A stretch of 64,000 nt of DNA from Salegentibacter sp. (GTDB lineage: Bacteria > Bacteroidota > Bacteroidia > Flavobacteriales > Flavobacteriaceae), in assembly GCA_017795085.1 (NCBI GenBank), contig CP051246.1:310001-374000 (forward strand). The letters are read 5' to 3'. The notes under the pieces were generated by a model that did not search any database, was not told the DNA's origin, and saw nothing but the letters and a program-made list of their open reading frames with translations. Position numbers and translations under genes: made by a program. Numbering within the stretch: the first letter of the stretch is position 1; each line of letters starts with the position of its first letter. Shown here piece by piece: positions 1-8,679 of the stretch.

Positions 1-530
1 TCATCATTGATGTGAAGTATAATCTCGGTTCCCCGAACTTCTTTTTCGGCGTCTTCCAGGGTAAATTCAGTAGTTCCCTCACAAATCCAATGTGCAGCAG
101 GAGTATCTTTGTATGATTTTGTGATGATTTCCACTTTATTGGCCACCATAAAAGCAGAATAAAACCCGAGTCCAAAATGGCCTATAATTCCACTGTCTTT
201 AGCTGAATCTTTATATTTTTCAAGGAATTCTTCGGCACCGGAAAAAGCTACTTCGTTAATATATTTTTCAACTTCTTCTTTGCTCATTCCAATCCCTTCA
301 TCAATTACGTGAAGGGTTTTGGCGTCTTTATCAACTTTTACTTCAATTTTTGGGTTGCCGTATTCTACTTTACCGGCTTCGCCAATATCAGTCAGGTGTT
401 TCAGCTTTAAAGTTGCATCGGTAGCATTAGAAATGAGTTCTCGTAAAAAAATCTCGTGATCGCTGTAAAGAAATTTCTTTATTAGCGGAAATATGTTCTC
501 AACAGATACATTGATGTTTCCGGTTGCCAT
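1..530 (-). CDS. htpG: Molecular chaperone HtpG (Hsp90), 5' part
   Basis: This is the first ~176 residues of a cytoplasmic Hsp90-family ATP-dependent chaperone; the rest lies beyond the left edge of the window. The start is the ATG whose complement sits at 528-530, giving MATGNINVSVENIFPLI. The N-terminal GHKL ATPase fold is recognisable: ELISNATDA carries the Asn that coordinates Mg-ATP, DEGIGM is the second nucleotide motif, and GHFGLGFYSAF forms the ATP lid/glycine region. Identification is from family motifs and is secure. The gene is transcribed leftwards and is divergent from the TetR-like gene at 791. The partial state is caused only by the window boundary. Confidence 0.95.
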   Translation of the reverse strand, partial: MATGNINVSVENIFPLIKKFLYSDHEIFLRELISNATDATLKLKHLTDIGEAGKVEYGNPKIEVKVDKDAKTLHVIDEGIGMSKEEVEKYINEVAFSGAEEFLEKYKDSAKDSGIIGHFGLGFYSAFMVANKVEIITKSYKDTPAAHWICEGTTEFTLEDAEKEVRGTEIILHIND

Positions 531-765
531 ATATTTTATTTTAAATTATTATTCAAGTATTTGACAGCAACAGGTCAAAAAAAATACCATTACGTTCGCG
601 CTGACAAACTGACATAACTGTAATGTTGTTATGCCAGATTCGTCTAAATTTTTAGTCTGCAACAGAATTTCTTTGACGGCTAACTTAACTTGAAATTGTT
701 CACTGTCAGCTTAATATTTAACAATAATTTTGTTTAAAAAAATTATTTTTATATTAAACAAAATT

Positions 766-773
766 TACTTTTG
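766..773 (+). promoter_or_regulatory. Putative -7 element (TACTTTTG) of the TetR-like/ABC1 kinase unit
   Basis: TACTTTTG matches the Bacteroidota -7 consensus TAnnTTTG and lies 17 nt before the ATG at 791. No convincing -33 TTG at normal spacing was seen, so this is a motif call only. Confidence 0.4.
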
Positions 774-790
774 AAGTAGAAAAAATTGCT

Positions 791-1465
791 ATGAATACCA
801 CAAAAAAAAATACAACTGCTAAAAAAAGGCCACTTACACGTGACAAATTAATTAGTATGTATATGGAGTACGTGTTGGAAAATGAAATTACACCAAGAAG
901 TGTCTATAAATTTGCCAAGGAAAATAAAATAAATGAAGAAGAATTTTATAGTTTCTTTGGAAGTTTTGAAGGGCTTCAAAAAGGCATTTGGGAGAGTTTT
1001 TACGATCATACATACGCCATTATAGAAAAGAGTCCTGAATATGCTGAATTTACCAAGAGAGAGAAAGTCCTCACTTTTTATTACACTTTTTTTGAAATGT
1101 TGGCAGCCAACAGGAGCTATGTACTTTTAGTTTTGAAACAGTATGAAAGTCAACTTAAAAATCTGGAACAATTAAAAGGATTGCGAAAAAGAGTAAAAGC
1201 TTTTGCTTCTGATTTGATTGAGGAAGAAAATGAATCCAAAAATAGAAAAGTCTTAAAGCAATCGGAAACAATTTTCTCTGAGGTCGCCTGGATTCAACTA
1301 TTATTTTTACTAAAATTTTGGATGGAGGATAATTCAGCACAGTTTGAAAGTACTGACCTCGCCATTGAAAAATCGGTTAATACTGTGTTTGATGTTTTGG
1401 ATAATACACCCTTGGAACGGGTAATTGATTTTGGGAAATTTTTATGGAAAGAAAAGATGGCCTAG
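791..1465 (+). CDS. TetR-like regulator paired with an ABC1 kinase
   Basis: A 224-residue soluble protein. The N-terminal ~60 residues (RDKLISMYMEYVLEN... then EEFYSFFGSFEGLQKGIW) look like a TetR-type helix-turn-helix with the typical YxxFxxxEGL pattern after the recognition helix. The remainder is a helical ligand/dimer domain as in TetR proteins of Bacteroidota. The basic N-terminus (MNTTKKNTTAKKRP) may help DNA contact. The stop codon at 1465 directly abuts the ATG of the ABC1 kinase at 1466, so the two are almost surely co-transcribed. Its usual role would be repression of its own operon, but the helix-turn-helix is weak and it could instead be a non-DNA-binding partner of the kinase. 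That role is inference. Confidence 0.75.
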   Translation: MNTTKKNTTAKKRPLTRDKLISMYMEYVLENEITPRSVYKFAKENKINEEEFYSFFGSFEGLQKGIWESFYDHTYAIIEKSPEYAEFTKREKVLTFYYTFFEMLAANRSYVLLVLKQYESQLKNLEQLKGLRKRVKAFASDLIEEENESKNRKVLKQSETIFSEVAWIQLLFLLKFWMEDNSAQFESTDLAIEKSVNTVFDVLDNTPLERVIDFGKFLWKEKMA

Positions 1466-2767
1466 ATGAAAACAATCGATAAAATACCTACGGGAAAACT
1501 AGGGCGTACTTCCAAAATAGTGCAAACCGGAGTTAAAATTAGCGGAAACTATCTAAAATATTATGGAAAACGTGCTTTTAATTCAGAACTTAGCCGCGAA
1601 AAATTAGATGAGAGTAATGCCAGTGATATTTATGATGGTTTAAAAAGCTTAAAAGGCAGCGCACTTAAGGTAGCACAAATGCTTTCTATGGAAAAAAGCT
1701 TGTTGCCTAATGCTTATGTTGAAAAATTTAGTCTGGCACAATTTAGTGTACCACCATTGTCGGCACCCCTGGTACGTAAAACCTTTAAGAAATATCAGGG
1801 AAAATATCCTGAAGAACTCTTTGATACTTTTGAGAGCAATAGTGTGAATGCAGCCAGTATAGGCCAGGTACACCGGGCTACCAAAGATGGGAAAAAACTT
1901 GCTGTGAAAATTCAATATCCCGGTGTGGCCGACAGTATTAGTTCGGATTTAGCAATGGTAAAACCTGTGGCTATCAAAATGTTTAATTTGCAGGGAAAAG
2001 ATTCAGAAAAATACTTTAAAGAAGTTGAAGGTAAACTATTGGAGGAAACCGATTATATACTGGAGGTAAAACAAAGTAAAGAAATCTCTGAAGCTTGTGG
2101 GCATATCGAAAATTTAAGGTTTCCGAAGTATTATGAAGAGCTTTCCAGCGAGCGTATTATCACGATGGATTGGATGGAAGGTAAACACCTAAGCGATTTT
2201 GCCAAAACCAATACTAATCAGGATAAAGCCGATAGGTTGGGGCAGGCGTTATGGAATTTTTACATGTACCAAATGCACGGTTTAAAAGCGGTACATGCCG
2301 ATCCTCATCCTGGAAATTTCCTTGTAGATCAAGATACGAACTTAATCGCTATAGATTTTGGTTGTATTAAACAAGTGCCTGAAAAGTTTTACGTGCCTTA
2401 TTTTGAACTGGCCCGCATAGAAAATATCAATAATCCGGAAATTTTTCAAGCAAAATTAAGAGCGTTGGAGATTTTGAGAACCGATGATAGTAAAAAGGAA
2501 ATCAATTATTTTTCAGCTTTATTTCACGAAATGTTAAGCCTTTTTACGAGTCCATTTCATTATGAGGAATTCGATTTTTCCGATGAAAGTTTCTGGAGAG
2601 ATATTACTAAATTGAGTGAAAAATACAGTAAAGATACCGAATTAAGAAAAATGAACGGAAATAGGGGAAGTAAGCACTTTCTTTATATTAACCGCGCTTT
2701 TTTTGGATTGTATAATTTATTACACCACTTAAAGGCTAAGGTTAAAATAAATGATATTCGAGATTAG
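1466..2767 (+). CDS. ABC1/AarF/UbiB-family atypical protein kinase
   Basis: A 433-residue member of the ABC1/UbiB atypical kinase family. Visible motifs are the N-terminal KGSALKVAQ segment (family KxGQ motif, here with Ala for Gly), the alanine-rich nucleotide loop AASIGQVHRA followed by the ATP-binding Lys in LAVKIQYPGV, the catalytic HADPHPGN and the metal-binding DFG in IDFGCIKQ. Family members act as ATPases/kinases in quinone or lipid metabolism at membranes. Bacteroidota make menaquinone rather than ubiquinone, so the label UbiB should not be read as function. No C-terminal membrane helices are evident. It starts directly after the TetR-like gene (0-nt spacing) and ends at a hairpin shared with the convergent cutC gene. 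Confidence 0.88.
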   Translation: MKTIDKIPTGKLGRTSKIVQTGVKISGNYLKYYGKRAFNSELSREKLDESNASDIYDGLKSLKGSALKVAQMLSMEKSLLPNAYVEKFSLAQFSVPPLSAPLVRKTFKKYQGKYPEELFDTFESNSVNAASIGQVHRATKDGKKLAVKIQYPGVADSISSDLAMVKPVAIKMFNLQGKDSEKYFKEVEGKLLEETDYILEVKQSKEISEACGHIENLRFPKYYEELSSERIITMDWMEGKHLSDFAKTNTNQDKADRLGQALWNFYMYQMHGLKAVHADPHPGNFLVDQDTNLIAIDFGCIKQVPEKFYVPYFELARIENINNPEIFQAKLRALEILRTDDSKKEINYFSALFHEMLSLFTSPFHYEEFDFSDESFWRDITKLSEKYSKDTELRKMNGNRGSKHFLYINRAFFGLYNLLHHLKAKVKINDIRD

Positions 2768-2808
2768 CTTTCATACTTGTAGTATGTGGAAAGCTTTTAA
2801 TAATTTAA
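2766..2808. terminator. Hairpin between convergent ABC1 kinase and cutC genes
   Basis: AGCTTTC-ATAC pairs with GTAT-G(T)GGAAAGCT (2766-2795, one bulge) and is followed by a T-rich run on the plus strand. It fits a terminator for the rightward unit. Confidence 0.5.
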
Positions 2809-2822
2809 AAGAAGTTAAAGAG

Positions 2823-3467
2823 TTAATGATAAGGGCTTTGTGGCTTATATGGTCCCATAATCTTCCTGCCATGATAAGCCCCAGCCCTAATTTTTTTATG
2901 AAGCCTGTAAATATTTTTATGGGTGATTTTTCCTGCAGGCATAATTTCTATATCCTTTTTGGCAATATTCAGCATTTTCTTTAATATTTCTTCTCCTTCA
3001 AACGCTGTTTTCTGAGTTCCAGAAGAAAGGATGGTATCAACTCCAAATTTCATTAATATTTTGGTTGCATTTAATATATCTGGAGTTTGGTCTATAGCCT
3101 TGTGAAAAACAATTTTTAAAGGCCGAGCTCTTACTATTAATTCCTGAAGTACTACAGTGTCAATACTTTTATCCTGATTTAAAACGCCTAGGACTATTCC
3201 ATCAACCCCTGTTTTTTTACAAAAATCAATGGAAGCTTTCATATGTTCAAGTTCAGAATCATTATATAGAAAATTTCCAGCGCGAGGTCTTACCATTACC
3301 CGAATAGGAATGGCTAATTTATTTTGGACTTTGGTAATTAAACCTTTATCAGGGGTTAACCCATCTTCTTCTAAATGTGCACATAATTCTATACGATTAG
3401 CACCAAGTTTTTCTGCTTGTATTGCTTCTTCAAGGCTTTCCACACAAGCCTCCTTTATAAAGTCCAT
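2823..3467 (-). CDS. cutC: CutC-family protein
   Basis: A TIM-barrel protein of the CutC family, historically linked to copper tolerance although its enzymatic role is unsettled. Diagnostic segments are the N-terminal EACVESLEEAIQAEKLGANRIELC, then IPIRVMVRPRAGNF, GVDGIVLGVL, KIVFHKAID and ILSSGTQKTAFEG. I prefer the Met at 3467, because MDFIKEACVESLEE matches the family start and the upstream ATG at 3503 adds 12 atypical residues. The length of ~214 residues is slightly short compared with usual members. The C-terminus GAYHGRKIMGPYK is intact. It lies downstream of the S9 peptidase on the same strand, separated by ~165 nt that hold a strong hairpin. Confidence 0.88.
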   Translation of the reverse strand: MDFIKEACVESLEEAIQAEKLGANRIELCAHLEEDGLTPDKGLITKVQNKLAIPIRVMVRPRAGNFLYNDSELEHMKASIDFCKKTGVDGIVLGVLNQDKSIDTVVLQELIVRARPLKIVFHKAIDQTPDILNATKILMKFGVDTILSSGTQKTAFEGEEILKKMLNIAKKDIEIMPAGKITHKNIYRLHKKIRAGAYHGRKIMGPYKPQSPYH

Positions 3468-3551
3468 ATATTCTTTAAAATTAGGATGCCTAAATTGAAT
3501 CAAGCTTCCGGGGCTTTACCCAAAAATGTATTGATCCCTGTTTGTTTGAAT

Positions 3552-3585
3552 AGTCCGGCCCGCAAATATTTATGCGGGCTGGACT
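3552..3585. repeat. 13-bp-stem GC-rich hairpin of unclear role
   Basis: AGTCCGGCCCGCA and TGCGGGCTGGACT pair over 13 positions (one G-T wobble) around an 8-nt AT loop. A T-rich tail follows on the plus strand only. The flanking genes both run on the minus strand, so it does not look like an ordinary terminator for them. It could be an mRNA 3' structure of the S9 peptidase transcript or the remnant of a mobile element. Confidence 0.6.
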
Positions 3586-3632
3586 TTGTTTTATTAAATA
3601 TTTTCGGGTGGTTTACCAATGAGGTATGGTGA

Positions 3633-6089
3633 TTAATCTTTTACGTCTTCAGCATTGGCCTCAATAGTGGGGGTTTCTTTATTTTTCACATATTTTTCTA
3701 ACCACTGGTCTTGCTCCCAAAGTACATGTAATACGGATTCTTTTGCACTATAGCCGTGACTTTCTTTTGGTAACATAACCAGGCGTGCGGTAGCACCCAG
3801 TCCTTTTAGGGCATTAAAATAGCGTTCGCTTTGCATCGGATAAGTTCCTGAATTATTATCGGCTTCTCCATGAATAAGTAAAAGCGGGGTTTTCATCTTT
3901 TCGGCGTGCATAAAAGGGGACATATTATAATATACCTCTGGAGCTTCCCAGTAATTCCGTTCTTCACTCTGGAAACCAAAAGGGGTTAGCGTACGATTAT
4001 AGGCACCACTTCGGGCAATCCCGGCTGCAAATAAATTGGAATGGGAAAGTAGGTTGGCAGTCATAAATGCACCATAACTATGGCCACCTATAGCCACACG
4101 GTCACGATCTATATATCCCATTTTAGCCACTGCATCAATAGCTGCTTTTCCGTTGGCTACCAATTGTTTCCTAAAGCTATCATTGGGCTCTTTCTCTCCC
4201 TCGCCTATAATAGGAAAAGAGGCATCGTCTAAAACTACATATCCCCGGTTTACCCAATAAATGGGAGATCCGTAATATGGATAAGTGAAATCGTTAGCAT
4301 TGGAAGTATTTTGCCCGGCCGATTTTCGATCTTTGTATTCCCGGGGGTAAGCCCAAACAATCATCGGAAGTTGCTCGGGGTTTTCTTTATCAAACCCTGC
4401 TGGTAGATATAAAGTAGCGTTTAATTCCAACTCGTCTTCACGTTTATAGGTAATTACTTCTTTACTAACATTTTCAAGGTTTTTGAAAGGGTTTTTGAAA
4501 TCGGTAATCTGGTTTAGATCATTTTGGTTATCTATATCCCGAATGTAATAATTTGGATATTCAGTAGCGGCTTCGATTCGAACAAGTAATTCGCCATTGG
4601 TAATATCCAGTGCTTCTACCAGAGTTTCTTTTTTATTGTTGTATTCAGATTGATATAAACGCTGGGTTTCTCCGTTTTCAAGATTTATTTTATCTGCAAA
4701 AGGAAATTGACCTTTTTCGGTATAGCCGGCTCCTAAAAGAAAAGCGTGGTTTTTATCCAGTTCTAAGATATATTGCCCAAATTTATTTTTAGTAGTTACA
4801 AAACTTCCAGGGTCACTATATTGATCTTGATAATTACGGTCAAAAATAATTTCAGGTTCCTTAGTAGCATCCGAAGGATTAAACACATAAGTTCTTGTGT
4901 TTCGGTTGTTCCACCAGTAATCTTCTGCAATAGCTATATCTTTATTACCCCAGGTAATACCGTTAAACCGATCCCGGGTTTTTAAAATAGATATTCCTTT
5001 ACCTGTAAAAGGAGCTTCCAATACAAAAATTTCATCCCTATAATCGACTTCAATTTCCGGGTCACCTTCATCCAGGGCTTTTACGTAGATCAGGCTTGAA
5101 GGCTTATCATTACGCCATCTAAAACTCCGCTTTCCGGTTTGAGTGGCCATAAACCCCTTTGGGAGGTCTTCTAACAAGGGAGTTTCGTTAACTTGTTGAA
5201 TTTTATTTCCGTCAATACTGTAAACAATGGTTTTTGAAGGAAATCGGTAGTAAGGTACCAGGTAGGAGAAAGGTTTTTTGATATGGGTGAGCATGACGTA
5301 TTTCCCATCAGGAGAAATTGATATACCTCTATACATTCGGGCATCCATCCATTTGGTAGCATTGCCTTCAAGATCCACTTTAAATAACTCTGAACGGGCT
5401 AATTGTTCAAAATTGAATTCATCGTTTGGGTTTTTAAGTAAATCCTGATAGGTACGGTTTTGTGCCTCTTTTCCGTCACTTTCTGAAACCGTTGGGCCGG
5501 TGGGGATAGCAGTTTCAGGGTCTATAAGTTCTTTACGGTCTTCGGGTAACAATTTTACGATCAAGCCAGAATTATCGCGTAACCAGCTTATTGGGCTGCC
5601 CATATTTGCATTAAGATTGGCTTTGGTAAGTTTTTTAGCCTTTGCAGTCGCAACATTGGCTACCCATAACTCCACACCTGTAGCTGTGGTGTGGGTAAAT
5701 GCAATTTTAGACTCGTCGGGAGACCAGTTGAAATTCGAAAGCCTGGGGTTTTCTGGTAATCCGGTAATTTGAGTTGGTTCTTTGGCCTCAACGCTCTTTA
5801 CTTCAAGTTTGTTATAATAAGTTGCCCTGCTGCTAATATTGGTAACAGGATTAATACGCAGGCCTCCCAGGCGTAATTCTTGTTCGCTTAATTCTGCAAT
5901 GCTTTTATATTGATCGCGGTATAGTAAGATCATCATTTCCCCATCACTATCTACAATGGTGGCGGGAGCCAGGGGAACATCTACTAAATCAAGTATCTCT
6001 TGTGGTGGTTTTTGATATTCAAGGTTTTCCTGTGCGTATACTGTAGCGCACAGAAAAAATAGCAGTAGTGCAAAATTGGTTTTTTTCAT
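3633..6089 (-). CDS. Secreted S9-family serine peptidase (prolyl oligopeptidase fold)
   Basis: An 818-residue exported peptidase. A signal peptide (MKKTNFALLLFFLCATVYAQ) precedes a long beta-propeller-type region containing segments such as FNWSPDESKIAFTHT, ISPDGKYVMLTH and the DRFNGITWGN blade. A C-terminal alpha/beta-hydrolase domain follows. The catalytic triad is visible: Ser671 in GGHSYGAF, Asp744 in HGEADNNSG and His778 in KESHGYSA. The sequence resembles the glutamyl-endopeptidase-like S9 subgroup known from chloroplasts and bacteria, but substrate preference cannot be read from it. The likely location is the periplasm. It is transcribed alone, with cutC downstream and the fabH-like gene divergent. 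Confidence 0.92.
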   Translation of the reverse strand: MKKTNFALLLFFLCATVYAQENLEYQKPPQEILDLVDVPLAPATIVDSDGEMMILLYRDQYKSIAELSEQELRLGGLRINPVTNISSRATYYNKLEVKSVEAKEPTQITGLPENPRLSNFNWSPDESKIAFTHTTATGVELWVANVATAKAKKLTKANLNANMGSPISWLRDNSGLIVKLLPEDRKELIDPETAIPTGPTVSESDGKEAQNRTYQDLLKNPNDEFNFEQLARSELFKVDLEGNATKWMDARMYRGISISPDGKYVMLTHIKKPFSYLVPYYRFPSKTIVYSIDGNKIQQVNETPLLEDLPKGFMATQTGKRSFRWRNDKPSSLIYVKALDEGDPEIEVDYRDEIFVLEAPFTGKGISILKTRDRFNGITWGNKDIAIAEDYWWNNRNTRTYVFNPSDATKEPEIIFDRNYQDQYSDPGSFVTTKNKFGQYILELDKNHAFLLGAGYTEKGQFPFADKINLENGETQRLYQSEYNNKKETLVEALDITNGELLVRIEAATEYPNYYIRDIDNQNDLNQITDFKNPFKNLENVSKEVITYKREDELELNATLYLPAGFDKENPEQLPMIVWAYPREYKDRKSAGQNTSNANDFTYPYYGSPIYWVNRGYVVLDDASFPIIGEGEKEPNDSFRKQLVANGKAAIDAVAKMGYIDRDRVAIGGHSYGAFMTANLLSHSNLFAAGIARSGAYNRTLTPFGFQSEERNYWEAPEVYYNMSPFMHAEKMKTPLLLIHGEADNNSGTYPMQSERYFNALKGLGATARLVMLPKESHGYSAKESVLHVLWEQDQWLEKYVKNKETPTIEANAEDVKD

Positions 6090-6224
6090 GTGGTTTGTTT
6101 TTGATAAATAATTGTTGAGATGTTTAAATAGCGGAATGTTAATCTTTACTATATTGTCAACTCATTTTTTATGAAATGCTTACTTTTAATAAGATAGGTT
6201 CTAAATATACTAAAGTTTTAATTT

Positions 6225-7235
6225 ATGTATCAGTCTAAAATTGCCGGAGTTGGAAGTTATGTTCCAGAAAATGTGGTCACTAATGATGATTTAGCAAAAA
6301 TCATGGATACCACCGATGAATGGATCCAAGAGCGAACCGGAATTAAAGAACGCCGGCATATTAAAAAAGGCGATGGCAATACCACGGCTGTGATGGGCGT
6401 AAAAGCTTCAAAAATAGCTTTGGAACGCGCTGAAATTGATAAAGATGATATAGAATTAATTGTGTTTGCCACCTTAAGCCCCGATTATTATTTTCCGGGT
6501 TGTGGGGTGCAGGTACAGGAGATGTTGGATATTAAAACCTGTCCTGCGCTTGACGTTAGAAACCAGTGTAGCGGATTTATTTATGCGCTTTCTGTGGCTG
6601 ACCAATTTATTAAAACAGGAATGTATAAAAATGTTTTGGTAATTGGTAGTGAAAATCATAGCGGCGGTTTGGATATGACTACCCGTGGCCGTTCGGTTTC
6701 AGTGATTTTTGGCGATGGGGCAGGAGCGGCTGTACTTACCCGAAGTGATCATAATGGCGAGGGGATTCTCTCTACACATTTACATTCGGAAGGTGAACAT
6801 GCTCTGGAACTTTCTTTAAAAGGACCTAGTACCATGCATTGGGTTCCCGAAATTATTGCTGAAAACCCGCAGGGCGATAACATTCCCTATTATCCCTATA
6901 TGAATGGGCAATTTGTGTTTAAAAATGCCATCCAGCGTTTTTCTGAAGTGATTATAGAAGGTTTAAAAGCAAACGGACTTGAAGTAAAGGATATTGATAT
7001 GCTAATCCCGCACCAGGCGAATTTGCGTATTTCACAATATATTCAGCAGAAGTTTAAGCTAAACGATGAGCAGGTTTATAACAATATTCAGAAATATGGG
7101 AATACCACTGCAGCTTCAATCCCAATCGCCCTGACCGAAGCCTGGGAAAAAGAAAAAATCAAAGATGAAGAAATAGTGGTGCTGGCAGCTTTTGGTAGCG
7201 GATTTACCTGGGCCAGTGCGGTGATTAGCTGGTAA
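6225..7235 (+). CDS. 3-oxoacyl-ACP synthase III family protein (FabH-like)
   Basis: A 336-residue thiolase-fold condensing enzyme. The catalytic triad is complete: Cys115 in VRNQCSGFIYA, His263 in IPHQANLR and Asn293 in YGNTTAAS. The N-terminus DDLAKIMDTTDEWIQERTGI is typical of KAS III. The family condenses acyl-CoA with malonyl-ACP to start fatty acid synthesis. Bacteroidota usually carry several paralogues, and this one lacks the rpmF/plsX neighbourhood of the housekeeping copy, so a role in a special fatty acid or alkyl product is also possible. The ATG at 6225 is the only reasonable start. It is convergent with the small genes at 7242-7680. Confidence 0.9.
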   Translation: MYQSKIAGVGSYVPENVVTNDDLAKIMDTTDEWIQERTGIKERRHIKKGDGNTTAVMGVKASKIALERAEIDKDDIELIVFATLSPDYYFPGCGVQVQEMLDIKTCPALDVRNQCSGFIYALSVADQFIKTGMYKNVLVIGSENHSGGLDMTTRGRSVSVIFGDGAGAAVLTRSDHNGEGILSTHLHSEGEHALELSLKGPSTMHWVPEIIAENPQGDNIPYYPYMNGQFVFKNAIQRFSEVIIEGLKANGLEVKDIDMLIPHQANLRISQYIQQKFKLNDEQVYNNIQKYGNTTAASIPIALTEAWEKEKIKDEEIVVLAAFGSGFTWASAVISW

Positions 7236-7241
7236 GCTTTT

Positions 7242-7442
7242 CTACTTTTTCAAGATAAAGTATTTATATAAATCATAAAGGCCGAGCCCCACAAAAGCAA
7301 TAGCTAAGAACAGACCAAATTTGTCAATTTCTATGCTGTTTAAGTGGTGGTATATTCGATAGGAGCCGTAACCGGTAAAGGCAATTCCGAGTAATAGGTT
7401 CCAGATATTTCTTTTGGCAGGTTGCTGCTCGTTATTTGTCAT
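7242..7442 (-). CDS. Small two-helix membrane protein, unknown
   Basis: Sixty-six residues with a hydrophilic N-terminus (MTNNEQQPAKRN), two predicted membrane segments (IWNLLLGIAFTGYGSYRIY and FGLFLAIAFVGLGLYDLYKY) and a Lys-rich C-terminus. Its start overlaps the end of the DUF2007-like gene by 11 nt, which supports co-translation and a real gene. I do not recognise a family. Confidence 0.65.
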   Translation of the reverse strand: MTNNEQQPAKRNIWNLLLGIAFTGYGSYRIYHHLNSIEIDKFGLFLAIAFVGLGLYDLYKYFILKK

Positions 7443-7680
7443 TCTTATAATCTTTTGGGAAAGTTGTTTTAGCGATTTTCAGGGCTTCATCGTAATGTGA
7501 TTTTATAACAAAAAGCTGTACCTGTCCGCGCAAACCACCACCAAATCCCGCACGAAGACCCGAGTCAAAATCGTTGCGTACCCTGGAAGAAATCCCGGCT
7601 TTATCAAAGACTTCCTGTAAATACTGTACATTGGTTTCCGAACCGGTGTACACGCGCTCATAACTTTCTTCGTTACTCAT
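7432..7680 (-). CDS. DUF2007-like putative signal-transducing protein
   Basis: Eighty-two residues resembling DUF2007, small ferredoxin-like-fold proteins found in many bacteria with no firm function. The pattern fits: an N-terminal strand VYTGSETNVQYLQEVFDKAGI with an exposed helix, a middle glycine-rich segment containing VRNDFDSGLRAGFGGG, then VQLFVIKSHYDEALKIAK. It overlaps the next small membrane protein gene by 11 nt, suggesting the two act together, perhaps with the soluble domain docking at the membrane. That pairing is inference. Confidence 0.75.
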   Translation of the reverse strand: MSNEESYERVYTGSETNVQYLQEVFDKAGISSRVRNDFDSGLRAGFGGGLRGQVQLFVIKSHYDEALKIAKTTFPKDYKNDK

Positions 7681-7760
7681 GATTTTTGCTAATTTGGTTG
7701 GAACTCAAATTTACAAATTTAACGTGTTGGTTAAAGGTGTTTTAAACAAGGTTTAACGTT

Positions 7761-8522
7761 CTACGCGTTGTAGTACTTGCTTTGCCAAATTTCTGCATTG
7801 AAATTTTTTCCGTATTTAAACCCGTAAAAAATGGCTAAACCGGCTATCCATTTAAAAATAAAGAAGAAAATCATAAAAAACTCGGTAGTACTTTGTTTTG
7901 GGGAAAACATGCCGTCTGGTACTAAAAGGGCCAGTAGAAAGCTACCTGCCAATAAAGTAATTGCAAAATTTTCCAGGCTTTTAAAAGGCCACATATAGAC
8001 TTTACGAAATGTGCTTAAATCTTTGCCCCATTTATGAATTAAATAAAAATAATTATTTCCCATAGGGGTAAAAAGTAAAGGATCATCGGCATTTTCTAGT
8101 TTTAGTAATTTTGCCGGGGCAATAATCTTAAAATTTTTTAATTCGGTTTGGTGTTGCTTTTCAAGTTGTTTGATCTTGCTTATTGCTTCTGAAGGGATTT
8201 CAGCTTTAAAAAATTTGCTGTCTAAAAAGCGTAATCGGTAATCAATGCAAACCTGTTCTATATCTGAAATATGAAAAATTTGTTCGCTTTGCAGGAGATC
8301 AAAATCAAATGTATTGGAATAGGAAGTGTTTCCCGAAGCAAGACGTTCACGAATATTGTCTTCCTTTATTTTTTCCTGATTAAAAATTACCTGTACCTGT
8401 TGTAAGATATTATTCCTGCCTGTGGGTTTTACACCTTGTTTTTTGTAAATTCTTTTGTTACGGCTTTTTAGCAATTGCAGCTCAATGTTGGTACGGGGCA
8501 GTTTCAACTTCATTTTCATCAA
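7761..8522 (-). CDS. Conserved membrane protein of unknown function
   Basis: 253 residues. The first ~165 are basic and soluble (MKMKLKLPRTNIELQLLKSR, with a region IKQLEKQHQTELKNFKI that may form a short coiled coil). Two membrane segments follow: FAITLLAGSFLLALLVP at about residue 185 and FFMIFFFIFKWIAGLAIFYGF near the end. No catalytic motif is seen. A second Met follows the first, so the start could be one codon later. It stands alone on the minus strand, divergent from the lipoprotein gene at 8680. I do not recognise the family. Confidence 0.65.
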   Translation of the reverse strand: MMKMKLKLPRTNIELQLLKSRNKRIYKKQGVKPTGRNNILQQVQVIFNQEKIKEDNIRERLASGNTSYSNTFDFDLLQSEQIFHISDIEQVCIDYRLRFLDSKFFKAEIPSEAISKIKQLEKQHQTELKNFKIIAPAKLLKLENADDPLLFTPMGNNYFYLIHKWGKDLSTFRKVYMWPFKSLENFAITLLAGSFLLALLVPDGMFSPKQSTTEFFMIFFFIFKWIAGLAIFYGFKYGKNFNAEIWQSKYYNA

Positions 8523-8679
8523 ATTACAACTAAATCTAAGGTAAAGAAATAACCTAAAACATTAAATAATTTTACGTTAAAGGACGGGCGTGGCTGTTAA
8601 AATATAATTAAACAGTCCGAATATGCTTTGTAAACCGCGTGTTTACAGGTATCTTCACTCTGAAAAACAATTATGAAAT

